64,000 nt of DNA from Brevibacterium linens ATCC 9172. Lineage in GTDB: Bacteria; Actinomycetota; Actinomycetes; Actinomycetales; Brevibacteriaceae. Every line of letters starts with the position of its first letter. Position 1 is the stretch's first letter. Below are positions 36,030 through 44,313 of the stretch, piece after piece. The stretch covers positions 1 to 64,000 of the forward strand of contig NZ_FXYY01000019.1 in assembly GCF_900169165.1 (NCBI RefSeq), in the 5' to 3' direction. The notes under the pieces were generated by a model, which was not told where the DNA came from, made no database searches, and saw nothing but the letters and a program-made list of their open reading frames with translations. Position numbers and translations under genes: made by a program.

Positions 36030-36815
36030 TTACGAGAACTGCATTCCGCCGTCGACGAGCATGGTCTGTCCGGTGATGTAATCGGAGTCCTCGCTGGCGA
36101 GGAACGACACCAGGTTAGCGACATCCTCGGGCACGGACACCCGGCCCATGAGGATGTCACCAGCATATTTCTTGATCGCCTCACCCTTGGCCAGCCCTTC
36201 CTCGGCGGCGAGCTTCTCATCGATGAGATCCCACATCGCGGTGCCGACGATGCCGGGCCCGTAGGCGTTGACGGTGATGCCGTGCTTGGCCCACTCCATC
36301 GCAGCTCCCTGAGTCAGTCCGCGCACCGCCCATTTCGTCGCCGAATACGGTGACAGCAGCGCGAAGGGACGGAACGCGACGATCGAGGCGGCGCCGATGA
36401 TCTTGCCGCCGTTGCCCTGCTCGATCATCTGCTTCGCCGCGGCCTGATACGACAGGAAGACGCCGGTGAGATTGACGTCGACGATCGTCTCGAAGTCGGC
36501 CTTCGAATAGTCGATGAGGGGTTCGACCTGAGCGATTCCGGCGTTCGCGACGAAGACGTCGAGTTTCCCTCCTGCGTCGACGGCCACCTTGACTAGGCGG
36601 CTCAGCGAATCCTCGTCCGTGACGTCCACTTCGGCGCCGGTGGCCTTCCCGCCTGCGCTTTCGATCGTTGTGACTGTCTCCGCCACGCTGTCGTGCATGG
36701 TCGGCAGGTCGGCGACGATGACATGATGCCCATCGGCTCCGAGCCTCTGCGCGATGCCCTGACCAATTCCCCGACCGGATCCCGTCACCACTGCGACGCT
36801 GTTGTTCGTGCCCAT
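36030..36815 (-). CDS. budC: Diacetyl/acetoin reductase (butanediol dehydrogenase)-like SDR
   Basis: This 261-residue SDR has [10 protein letters not shown] near the N-terminus, NAGIAQVEP, Ser in ASI, and [13 protein letters not shown] with the catalytic Tyr-Lys. It resembles the BudC/acetoin reductase subgroup along its length, notably [25 protein letters not shown] and the closing [19 protein letters not shown]. These enzymes interconvert diacetyl, acetoin and 2,3-butanediol with NAD(H), a reaction typical of cheese-surface bacteria. ATG 36815 is preceded by AAGGAGGAG. An IclR-type regulator fragment lies upstream. Confidence 0.78.
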   Translation of the reverse strand: MGTNNSVAVVTGSGRGIGQGIAQRLGADGHHVIVADLPTMHDSVAETVTTIESAGGKATGAEVDVTDEDSLSRLVKVAVDAGGKLDVFVANAGIAQVEPLIDYSKADFETIVDVNLTGVFLSYQAAAKQMIEQGNGGKIIGAASIVAFRPFALLSPYSATKWAVRGLTQGAAMEWAKHGITVNAYGPGIVGTAMWDLIDEKLAAEEGLAKGEAIKKYAGDILMGRVSVPEDVANLVSFLASEDSDYITGQTMLVDGGMQFS

Positions 36816-36966
36816 TTCTCCTCCTTGAGTTCTCAACCGTGAGCGAGCACGATCATTCTCAGCAGAGTCGGCAGTCGGAGGACACGGTTCTTCTCATGTG
36901 GCGATAAAGCTGGGGGTCACGCGGAGCCGGCTGAGGGGAAAATGGTCACCGTCGGGAAGTCGCTGC

Positions 36967-37455
36967 TCACGCGTGCTCGACGACGGGGACGGTGACCGAA
37001 CCGCCGCGCAGGTAGCTCGATGCCAGGCCCGCATGCTCACGCAGGGTCGACTCGACCAACTTCGCCCGTCCCGTCATCTTCGATGAGGGAGTGCTGACCG
37101 CCATCGCCCCGACCTGCATCCCCGTGCCATTGCGCACCGGCACGGCCGCGCAGGTCTGACGCGGCAGGAACTCCTCGTGCTCCCAGGCGATTCCGCGGGT
37201 GGCCACCTCGACAAGGTGAGGGTCGAGGGCCTCCCGGCTGATCATCGTCTGGGGGGTGAGCACCTGCATTCCGCGCGCCTCTAGATAATCGGTGCGCTGG
37301 GGTTCGGGCATTCCGGCCAGGAGGATCTTGCCGAAAGCGGTGGCGTGCGCCGCCTCGTGGAAACCGAAGCGCAGAGGCCGCAGTCGCGGGTGCTTCTCGC
37401 AGTCGGAGCAGTAGGTGAGGATGATGTCCGAACCGCGATAGATCGCGAAATAGGC
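36967..37455 (-). pseudogene. IclR-family regulator, 5'-truncated (DNA-binding domain lost)
   Basis: About 162 residues remain: the effector domain from YFAIYRGSDIILTYC through HPRLRPLRFGFHEAAHATAFGKILL to the C-terminus. The N-terminal helix-turn-helix (about 70-80 residues) is missing. A GTG at 37509 leaves the frame open further, but the added residues are antisense to a clear GMC-oxidoreductase segment and do not belong to IclR. The break is near 37455. The regulator would have been divergent from the GMC gene whose 5' end is lost at the same point. Confidence 0.7.
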
Positions 37456-38233
37456 GGCAGTTGCTGGCAACTCGATCGAGACGCCGAGGCTGCTTCTGCT
37501 GTCCGGCACACCGTCCTTCCCCGACGGGTTGGCGAATTCCTCCGGCCATGTGGGACGGAACTATATGCGCCACCTGACCGGCACCGTGTGGGGTCACTTC
37601 GCCAAGCCCGTTCGGATGTACCGCGGGGAGACGATGGCCGGGGTCATCGCCGACGAGTCGATCCATGATCCCGACCGCGGATTCTCCGGTGGTTACTACA
37701 TGGAGACGATCTCGCTGGGCCCGGCATTCATGGCCTCCTTCGTCGAACCCGGCGGGTGGGGACCGGACTTCGCGGCGCTGCTCGACCGGTACCTCAACAC
37801 CGCGGGAATGTGGATCGTCGGTGAGGACATGCCGCAGGAGAACAACCGGGTGACGCTGAATACGACGGTCAAGGACACGAACGGACTGCCCGTGCCCAAC
37901 GTCCACTACTACGATCACACCAATGATCTGGCGATGCGCGAACATGCCTACGCAGCAGGGCAGAGAGTCTACGAGGCGGTCGGGGCGCAGACGTCCCACC
38001 ACACTCCGCCGTACCCGTCGACGCACAACCTCGGCACGGCGCGGATGAGCGAACGTCCCGAAGACGGGGTCGTCGACAAGTGGGGCCGGACCCACGACGT
38101 GAAGAACCTCTTCATCTCCGACGGATCGGTGTTCACCACCGGCGCCGCGGCGAACCCGACACTGACGATCGCGGCACTGGCGATCCGGCAGGCCGAGTAC
38201 ATCGCCGAGGCGCTGCGGACCGGGGAGGTTTGA
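37454..38233 (+). pseudogene. GMC oxidoreductase, 5'-truncated
   Basis: The remaining 259 residues read from AGNSIETPRLLL, FPDGLANSSGHVGRNYM through to the GMC C-terminal domain with STHNLGTARM and LFISDGSVFTTGAAANPTLT, including the catalytic His and Asn. Intact enzymes are about 520-560 residues, so the whole FAD-binding N-terminal half is gone. In-frame TAG at 37451 closes the frame upstream, and the only in-frame start is an internal TTG at 37529. The truncation coincides with the loss of the IclR N-terminus on the other strand. The product cannot bind FAD normally. Confidence 0.75.
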
Positions 38234-38284
38234 GGCTAGGTTTCGGCTGATCGTCTGGGTGGTTGCCACTCCGCGGCCGGCCTC

Positions 38285-38344
38285 GGCTTGGTGAAACTAC
38301 AGCAGATTGGCCCAGGGGCCGAGCTGCTGCAGTTTCACCGAGCT
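38285..38344. repeat. 60-bp two-part palindrome, copy 2
   Basis: It has the same length and plan as the copy at 35441 (GGCTTGGTGAAACT at one end, AGTTTCACCGAGCT at the other, CAGGGGCCGAGCTG centrally). The pair C-G in copy 1 is A-T here, a compensatory change that keeps the stem. It lies 51 bp after the GMC remnant. Confidence 0.7.
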
Positions 38345-38459
38345 GGTGAGAGGCACTCACCTGCATCGGCCTGCGCTGCAAGAAGTGCCCTGCCGCGCGG
38401 CACCCTCGGCAGGAGGCCCCATAGGATGAAAGGGCGACCGACTCAGGAGGAGACTGCCC

Positions 38460-39020
38460 GTGGCACGTACCGTCTACTACACCGCGACCACGCTCGACGG
38501 GTTCATCGCGGACCCGAACGACTCACTCGAATGGCTGCTGCGCCAGACCGAAGAACCGCCGGATGACGGGTTCATCGACGGCGTCGGAGCCGTCGTCATG
38601 GGCGCGACGACGTACGAATGGGTGCTGCGCAACCTCGACGGACCGTGGCCCTACGAGGTTCCCGCATGGGTGCTGACTCACCGGAAGCTCGGCCTGCCCG
38701 AAGCCGGGACGGACGGGAAGACCCCCGATATCCGATTCGCCAAGGGCTCGGTCTCTGACCACTATTTCGAAATGTGCACCGCCACCGGCGACCGTGACCT
38801 GTGGGTGATGGGCGGCGGCGACCTCGCCGGGCAGTTCGCCGACGAGGGACTCCTCGACGAGATCATCACCTGGACCGCGCCGGTGGTCCTCGGCAAGGGA
38901 CGGCCGCTGCTGCCGCGCCGCCTCGACCTCGAACTCATCGAGGTCGGGTCCAGCGCCCCGTTCGTCATCGCTCGCCACCGAGTCATCGGCCCCCTCCTTG
39001 AGGACAGCCCGGCAGAGTGA
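38460..39020 (+). CDS. RibD_C/dihydrofolate reductase-family protein
   Basis: This 186-residue dihydrofolate-reductase-like protein opens YYTATTLDGFIADPNDSLEWL and has VVMGATTYEWVL, LWVMGGGDLAGQFADEGLLDE and the late strand PVVLGKGRPLLPRRL, all characteristic of the RibD C-terminal/YwjB-type family. It should bind NADPH; the natural substrate is unknown. GTG start 38460 follows AGGAGGAG by 7 bp. It is the intact counterpart of the internally deleted gene at 26881. A perfect hairpin made of the recurrent 10-mer follows the stop. Confidence 0.8.
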   Translation: MARTVYYTATTLDGFIADPNDSLEWLLRQTEEPPDDGFIDGVGAVVMGATTYEWVLRNLDGPWPYEVPAWVLTHRKLGLPEAGTDGKTPDIRFAKGSVSDHYFEMCTATGDRDLWVMGGGDLAGQFADEGLLDEIITWTAPVVLGKGRPLLPRRLDLELIEVGSSAPFVIARHRVIGPLLEDSPAE

Positions 39021-39024
39021 TTCC

Positions 39025-39079
39025 CCTCGCCGAGGCGGGACGACGGTGCGTACGGACGTGTAGGGCCGCCTCGGCGAGG
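39025..39079. terminator. Perfect 14-bp hairpin built from the recurrent 10-mer
   Basis: CCTCGCCGAGGCGG (39025-39038) and CCGCCTCGGCGAGG (39066-39079) are perfectly complementary with a 27-nt loop, starting 5 bp after the reductase stop. This is the clearest intergenic case of the inverted-pair structure also seen in coding linkers, and it could act as a terminator. Confidence 0.7.
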
Positions 39080-39137
39080 TTCATCCGGATATCGGGCACC
39101 CCTGGTGGGCGGTGGGATTCCGTGATTCGATGCAGTC

Positions 39138-39896
39138 ATGACTGCTGCGATTGAGAACCATCGGGCTCGCCTGCGCGCGGGGGAGATCTACAACGGACTG
39201 TGGTTGATGTCGACGAGTCCGGAGCTGGCGAAGGCCGGGTCGGCGGCCGGATTCGACTATGTCTGCCTCGACCTGCAGCACGGGCTGGTGCGGCCCACCA
39301 ATGTGCTGCGGCTGACCGATGCCGTGCGCGCCAGCGGGGACGCGCTCGTGACCGCCCGGGTCGCGGCGAACCGATTCACGGAGATCGGTGCGCTCGCCGA
39401 CGCCGGAGTCGAGGCGATCATCGTTCCGCTCGTGTCCTCGGTCGACGAGGCGCAGGCCGCGGTGGCCGCGCTCGACTATCCCTCGCGGGGCGGGGACCGT
39501 TCGTGGGGACCGACAGCCGAGATCATGCACGGCGCTGTGCAGGACACCCGGGATGAGCGGCCGCTGCTGTTCGTCATGATCGAGAACGAGGAGGGACTGG
39601 CCGCGGTCGAGGACATCTGCGCCGTGCCGGGAATCGACGGGGTGTACGTCGGTCCGTCGGATCTCGCGTTCGCCGTCGGCGCGCTGCCCGGCCAGCACAA
39701 CGAGGCCCACGCCGAGGCGCTCGTGCGGATCCGCACGGCCGCCGATGCCGCCGGGGCGGTTCCGGGAATCCACTGCGGCGACGGCGAGGAGGCGAAGCTG
39801 CGCAAGGAACAGGGCTTCCGTTTCATCACCTCATGTGGTGATTTGGGTGCGGCGGGCCGAGCCTTCCGCGAGGATCTGGGCGCAGCCCGGGGATGA
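39138..39896 (+). CDS. HpcH/HpaI-family aldolase
   Basis: This 252-residue class II (metal-dependent) aldolase has the DLQHG motif near residue 54, IENEEGL (metal Glu) and GVYVGPSDLAF (metal Asp), all diagnostic of HpcH/HpaI 4-hydroxy-2-oxoheptanedioate aldolase-type enzymes that cleave 4-hydroxy-2-oxo acids to pyruvate or related 2-oxo acids plus an aldehyde. The usual arginine lies in VTARV. No strong ribosome-binding site is seen before ATG 39138. No aromatic-catabolism genes are next to it, so its pathway is unclear. Confidence 0.8.
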   Translation: MTAAIENHRARLRAGEIYNGLWLMSTSPELAKAGSAAGFDYVCLDLQHGLVRPTNVLRLTDAVRASGDALVTARVAANRFTEIGALADAGVEAIIVPLVSSVDEAQAAVAALDYPSRGGDRSWGPTAEIMHGAVQDTRDERPLLFVMIENEEGLAAVEDICAVPGIDGVYVGPSDLAFAVGALPGQHNEAHAEALVRIRTAADAAGAVPGIHCGDGEEAKLRKEQGFRFITSCGDLGAAGRAFREDLGAARG

Positions 39897-39911
39897 AACG
39901 TTCCCCAATTA

Positions 39912-39967
39912 CTACCCGACGGCGGCCCAGCAACCTGGCGCGAGGTATCTGGGCCGCCGTCAGGTAG
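39912..39967. repeat. 56-bp palindromic repeat, copy 3 (covarying)
   Basis: The ends are CTACCCGACGGCGG and GCCGCCGTCAGGTAG. Compared with copies 1 and 2, the arm TGAG/CTCA has become CCAG/CTGG, two base-pair replacements that preserve pairing, while two other pairs are now mismatched. It lies between the aldolase stop and the RclA-like gene in the same direction. Confidence 0.75.
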
Positions 39968-40015
39968 CATTAAGGGGCGAGTACAGTGACAGGCACCGAC
40001 TCGAGAGGACAGAGC

Positions 40016-41482
40016 ATGACCACAGAGACAGTGATACAGCAGGCCACCTCGCCCGAAACCACGACAGCCTCGACCGAGACCACACCCACCTCCACCACCA
40101 CCGGAGCCGACCACACCGAACACGTCGACCTCCTTGTCATCGGCTGGGGCAAGGGCGGCAAGACCCTGGCCGGAACCATGGCTCGCGCCGGCAAGAAGGT
40201 CGCCGTCGTCGAACAGTCGGAGATGATGATCGGCGGCTCCTGCATCAACATCGCCTGCATCCCCACGAAGATCCTCGTCCACGACGCCGAGAACAAACGC
40301 GCCGATGACGACGTCGACGAATACTTCGCCAAGGCCGTCGAACGCCGCGACACCCTGACCGGGGCGATGCGGAAGAAGAACCACTCGATGCTCGCCGACC
40401 TCGACTCGGTGCTGCTGGTCAACGGCCACGCCGAGTTCACCGGCGAACGCGAGGTCCGTGTCACCGGCGGCGCCGACACCATGACGATCACCGCCGACAC
40501 CGTCGTCGTCAACACCGGATCCGTCGCAAACATCCCACCCATCGACGGTGCCCAGCTCGGCGGCCGCATCCACGACTCCGAATCGCTGCAGCACGTCGAC
40601 CCGTTCCCGAAACGCCTCGTCATCGTCGGCGGCGGGTACATCGGACTCGAGTTCGGATCGATGTTCGCCCACTTCGGCTCGCAGGTCACCGTCCTCGACC
40701 GCGGACCCCGCCCGCTAGCGAACGAAGACGACGATGTCGCTGACGTGGTCGCCCAGGCTCTCGCCGACGACGGGGTCACCATCGTCAACGACGCCTCCGT
40801 CACTGCAGTCGACGACGGCGCTGACGCCGCGACCGTGACCTACGAGGTGGGCGGTGAGACCAAGACCATCGATGCCGAGGCGGTCCTCCTGGCCGTCGGA
40901 CGCAAACCCGCGACTGCGGACCTCGGCCTCGAGAAGGCCGGCATCGACACCGATGATCGCGGGTTCATCGTCACTGATGAGTACCTGCGCAGCTCCGCCG
41001 AGGGCGTGTACGCGTTCGGCGACGTCAACGGCGGACCGATGTTCACCTACATCTCGCTGGACGACAATCGGATCCTCGCCGATCAGCTCCTCGGCGACGG
41101 GAAGCGGTCGACGAAGGATCGCGGTTCCGTTCCGTACACAATGTTCCTCACCCCGCCCGTCGCCCGCGTCGGCCTGACCGAGAAGGCCGCTCGCGACGAA
41201 GGCTATGAGATCAAGGTCGGAGCGAAGCTGCAGGCCGATATCGCCGCAGCGCCGAGGGCGAAGATCGAAGGCGACCCGCGCGGAATCGTCAAGTTCGTCG
41301 TCGACGCGAAAACGGACCTCGTCCTCGGCGCGGCCCTCGTTCATGTGCACTCACAGGAGGTCATCAATACCGTGGCGCTCGCCATGCGCCACGACGTCAC
41401 CGCGACCGAGCTGCGCGACACGATCTACACCCACCCCTCGGCCACCGAGGCGCTCAACGAGGTACTCGGCGCACTCAAGTGA
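40016..41482 (+). CDS. rclA: RclA-like pyridine nucleotide-disulfide oxidoreductase
   Basis: The 488-residue class I flavoprotein disulfide reductase has FAD motif IGWGKGGKT and redox cysteines C76/C81 in GGSCINIACIPTK, the pattern of RclA (reactive-chlorine resistance) and MerA-like enzymes. It also has the NAD(P) motif GGGYIGLEFG, VNGGPMFTYISLDD, and a terminal dimerisation motif HPSATEALNE. RclA-type proteins oxidise NAD(P)H with Cu(II) or oxygen-derived oxidants. A Thr-rich 30-residue N-terminal tail precedes the fold. The ATG at 40016 has GAGAGGA 7 bp upstream and is preferred over a GTG at 39986. It is followed after 22 bp by a hydroxyacid dehydrogenase. Confidence 0.78.
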   Translation: MTTETVIQQATSPETTTASTETTPTSTTTGADHTEHVDLLVIGWGKGGKTLAGTMARAGKKVAVVEQSEMMIGGSCINIACIPTKILVHDAENKRADDDVDEYFAKAVERRDTLTGAMRKKNHSMLADLDSVLLVNGHAEFTGEREVRVTGGADTMTITADTVVVNTGSVANIPPIDGAQLGGRIHDSESLQHVDPFPKRLVIVGGGYIGLEFGSMFAHFGSQVTVLDRGPRPLANEDDDVADVVAQALADDGVTIVNDASVTAVDDGADAATVTYEVGGETKTIDAEAVLLAVGRKPATADLGLEKAGIDTDDRGFIVTDEYLRSSAEGVYAFGDVNGGPMFTYISLDDNRILADQLLGDGKRSTKDRGSVPYTMFLTPPVARVGLTEKAARDEGYEIKVGAKLQADIAAAPRAKIEGDPRGIVKFVVDAKTDLVLGAALVHVHSQEVINTVALAMRHDVTATELRDTIYTHPSATEALNEVLGALK

Positions 41483-41504
41483 GAGCCGCGATAGGCTCAC
41501 CATC

Positions 41505-42446
41505 ATGAGCCGTCGCATCGTCATCACCACCGATTACCTGGAGCCCGGCGACAGCGTCGACCGGCTGCTGCGGGAGAACGGGCTCGATCCCGTGTATTCC
41601 CCGGCGGCTGGTCGACGCACCGAGGATGTACAGCGCAATCTCCTCAAAGGGGCCGTCGGTGCCATCGTTGCGAGCGAACCGATCACCCGTGACATGCTCG
41701 CCGAGGCGGCCGACCTCCGGATCCTCGCCCGCAGCGGAGTCGGATACGACTCCGTCGACACCACCGCGGCCCAGGAGTTCGGCATTCGCGTGGCAAACAC
41801 GCCCGGCGTCAACCATCACGCCGTCGCCGAACTCACGCTCGCTCTCATGCTCAACTGCGCCAAACACTTCAGTGACGTCATCGCCGGCACCAACGCCGGT
41901 CAGTGGCCACGCATCGCAGGCACGGAACTGCGCGGCAAGACCCTCGGCGTCATCGGATACGGGCCCAGCGGCAAGGCAATCGCCGCAATCGGTGCAGCTC
42001 TGGGCATGAAAGTCATCGTCGGCACTTCCCACCCCGACACCGAGGCGGGCCCGAGCATCGAATTCGCCGACGTCGACACCGTCGTCGCGGCCGCCGACTA
42101 TCTCACCCTCCATGCCCGAGCGGCCGGCACCCCGATGATCGACGCCGACCGGCTCGCGGCGATGAAGGACACCGCGTTCCTCATCAACACCGCCCGCGGG
42201 TCACTCATCGACGAGGCCGCTCTCGTCGACGCGCTCGAACGTGGCCAGATCGCCGGTGCCGCCCTCGATGTGCTCGAGACCGAACCGATGTCGAAAGACA
42301 ACCCGCTGCGGAACTTCGACAACGTCTGGATCACCTCCCACCTGGCCGGTCAGACAGTCGAAGCCAGAGAGCGCGTCGGCATCGCCGCAGCCCGAACCGT
42401 CATCGATGTACTCGACGGAAAGGAACCCGTCGGACTAATCGTCTGA
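41505..42446 (+). CDS. D-isomer-specific 2-hydroxyacid dehydrogenase (SerA-like)
   Basis: This 313-residue NAD-dependent dehydrogenase has the cofactor motif GVIGYGPSGKAIA, substrate arginine and glutamate positions in NTARGSLID and LDVLETEP, and the catalytic histidine in SHLAGQT. N-terminal ARSGVGYDSVD is the usual phosphoglycerate-dehydrogenase-type sequence. At 313 residues it lacks the C-terminal ACT/serine-binding domain, so it is a catabolic or general 2-hydroxyacid dehydrogenase rather than feedback-regulated SerA. It is read in the same direction as rclA with a 22-bp gap. Confidence 0.8.
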   Translation: MSRRIVITTDYLEPGDSVDRLLRENGLDPVYSPAAGRRTEDVQRNLLKGAVGAIVASEPITRDMLAEAADLRILARSGVGYDSVDTTAAQEFGIRVANTPGVNHHAVAELTLALMLNCAKHFSDVIAGTNAGQWPRIAGTELRGKTLGVIGYGPSGKAIAAIGAALGMKVIVGTSHPDTEAGPSIEFADVDTVVAAADYLTLHARAAGTPMIDADRLAAMKDTAFLINTARGSLIDEAALVDALERGQIAGAALDVLETEPMSKDNPLRNFDNVWITSHLAGQTVEARERVGIAAARTVIDVLDGKEPVGLIV

Positions 42447-42458
42447 GCGCATCCGAGC

Positions 42459-43247
42459 TCACACCTCAGCGCCCTTACGCCTCCGCGACCGCACCCTGAC
42501 GATGATGAGCACGGCCAACCCCACCGCCGCCAGGACCAGCCCGGCGAGGAACCCGTAGAAGGGGAACCCGTACTGTGTCACGGAGAACTCCTGGCCGGTG
42601 ACGGTGTCGCCTGAGCAGGTCAGGCTCGGCGGGAGATAGTCGGCGGTGACGGAGAATCCGAGCACATCGTTGCCGCTGACGGACTCCGGGCAGATCCCGA
42701 ATCCGTCCGACTTCGCATACCACTGGAGGCGCTGGCCGACCATCATCAGCGGGAGCACGAAGACCCCGATCCCGATGAGCAGCAGTGCCCATCGATCCAC
42801 GCCGCCGTCACCCCGAGGGGATCGGGCCGAAGCGAGCAGTCGGGTCACCGTGAACGCAAGCAGCACACCGAGGAGCACAGCGGAGCCGAGCGCCGCGAGC
42901 CCGGCCGAGGTGATGAACATCGCCGAGGTGGCCCCGGAGTGTTCGATCATCGCCGTACCGCCGTCGTAGGTCGAGGCTTGGCAGACGAATCCGAATGGGG
43001 CGCGATCGATGATTTCCACTGCATCCGGATCGACACCGAAATCCGTGACCAGATCAGAACAGGCGCCGGCGCCTCCGCGTGCCTGGGCGAGTGCGGTCGA
43101 GATCCAGGAGGTCACCCACTGCGCCACGTGGAGAAGCAGAGCGATCGCCATGGCAGCGCACGGAAGCAGAATCGCCATCTGCCAGCGCGAGAGCCGACGG
43201 ACGAAGCGAAAAGGTCCCCGCGCTGCGGCCCGCACTGTCGTCTCCAT
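42459..43247 (-). CDS. Integral membrane protein of unknown function
   Basis: The 262-residue protein has four predicted membrane segments (about residues 24-45, 108-132, 150-170 and 225-250). Two extracytoplasmic loops contain several cysteines (CSDLVTDFG, FVCQAS, ICPES, LTCSG), which may form disulfides. The basic C-terminus (RSRRRKG) is cytoplasmic. No family is recognised. It ends 12 bp from the stop of the convergent dehydrogenase with no hairpin seen between. Confidence 0.6.
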   Translation of the reverse strand: METTVRAAARGPFRFVRRLSRWQMAILLPCAAMAIALLLHVAQWVTSWISTALAQARGGAGACSDLVTDFGVDPDAVEIIDRAPFGFVCQASTYDGGTAMIEHSGATSAMFITSAGLAALGSAVLLGVLLAFTVTRLLASARSPRGDGGVDRWALLLIGIGVFVLPLMMVGQRLQWYAKSDGFGICPESVSGNDVLGFSVTADYLPPSLTCSGDTVTGQEFSVTQYGFPFYGFLAGLVLAAVGLAVLIIVRVRSRRRKGAEV

Positions 43248-43385
43248 GCGTCCACATTAACCGGAAGAATATCGCGACAACCCACCTTGAGTGATGCTCA
43301 GGGTCTTCTCACAGGAAGAGCTCACCCTCGGCATCGGCGGTGAACGCCCTGGCCAGAGCCGCCTCGGCGGTCATAGGGTGAAGGT

Positions 43386-44252
43386 ATGGCGAACTCAGCA
43401 GATTCCTCAGCCCAGAACTCACCCACCCCCACCCTCGACCTCAACGACGGACGCGCGATCCCGCAGCTCGGGCTCGGTATCTACGCGATGAAAGGCGAGG
43501 AAGGCGTCGACGCCATCGTGGGTGCCGTCGACAACGTCGGCTACCGCCTGCTCGACACCGCGGTGAACTACGAGAACGAGCGCGAGGTCGGTCAGGCCAT
43601 CGCCGACTGCTCCGTCGCTCGCGAGGACCTGTTCGTCACGAGCAAGATCCCCGGCCGCCATCACGGCTTCGACGAGGCGATCGCGAGCACCGAGGAGTCC
43701 CTGGCCCGGCTCGGTCTCGATTACCTCGACCTCCACCTCATCCACTGGCCCAATCCCAGCGTCGGCAAGTACGTCGACACCTGGCGCGGGCTCATCGAAC
43801 TGCGCGAGCGCGGGCTCGTGAAGTCCATCGGCGTCTCGAACTTCACCGCGGACATGCTCACCGAACTCATCGACGAAACCGGGGTCACCCCCGCCGTCAA
43901 CCAGGTCGAGCTCCACCCGTACTTCCCGCAGGCCGATCTCATCGCCTTCCACCGCTCCATCGGCGTGCAGACCGAAAGCTGGTCCCCGCTCTACCGTGAC
44001 CAGGGGCTCTTCGACGAAACCCCCATCGCCGAGGCGGCCGCCGCCCACGATGTCACCCCCGCCCAGGTGGTCCTGCGCTGGCATATCGAAGTCGGTTCCA
44101 TCCCGATCCCGAAGTCGGCGAACCCCGAACGCCAGCGCCTCAACGCCGCCGTCTTCGACTTCGCCCTCACCCCCGCCGAGGTGGCTGCGATCTCCGGGCT
44201 CGAGCGCGGTCGGATGAAGGACCGGGATCCCCTGACGCACGAGGAGATGTGA
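43386..44252 (+). CDS. Aldo/keto reductase
   Basis: This 288-residue TIM-barrel NADPH-dependent reductase retains the full catalytic tetrad: D57, Y62 (LLDTAVNYENE), K87 (VTSKIPG) and H120 (LIHWPNP). KSIGVSNF and the late PIPKSANPER cofactor loop are conserved. It resembles the 2,5-diketo-D-gluconate reductase group of bacteria. The natural substrate is not known. The leader carries a copy of the recurrent 10-mer at about 43362 directly before the start. Confidence 0.85.
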   Translation: MANSADSSAQNSPTPTLDLNDGRAIPQLGLGIYAMKGEEGVDAIVGAVDNVGYRLLDTAVNYENEREVGQAIADCSVAREDLFVTSKIPGRHHGFDEAIASTEESLARLGLDYLDLHLIHWPNPSVGKYVDTWRGLIELRERGLVKSIGVSNFTADMLTELIDETGVTPAVNQVELHPYFPQADLIAFHRSIGVQTESWSPLYRDQGLFDETPIAEAAAAHDVTPAQVVLRWHIEVGSIPIPKSANPERQRLNAAVFDFALTPAEVAAISGLERGRMKDRDPLTHEEM

Positions 44253-44313
44253 GGCCGGGCCTCATTGCTGCCGGCTGGCCACGCATGTCAGCTGCAGATG
44301 GAAGACTGGCGGC

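Noticed and set aside
37456-37509. Extension of the IclR fragment to GTG 37509
   Set aside because: These residues are the antisense of a GMC-oxidoreductase segment (AGNSIETPRLLL) and do not resemble an IclR N-terminus.
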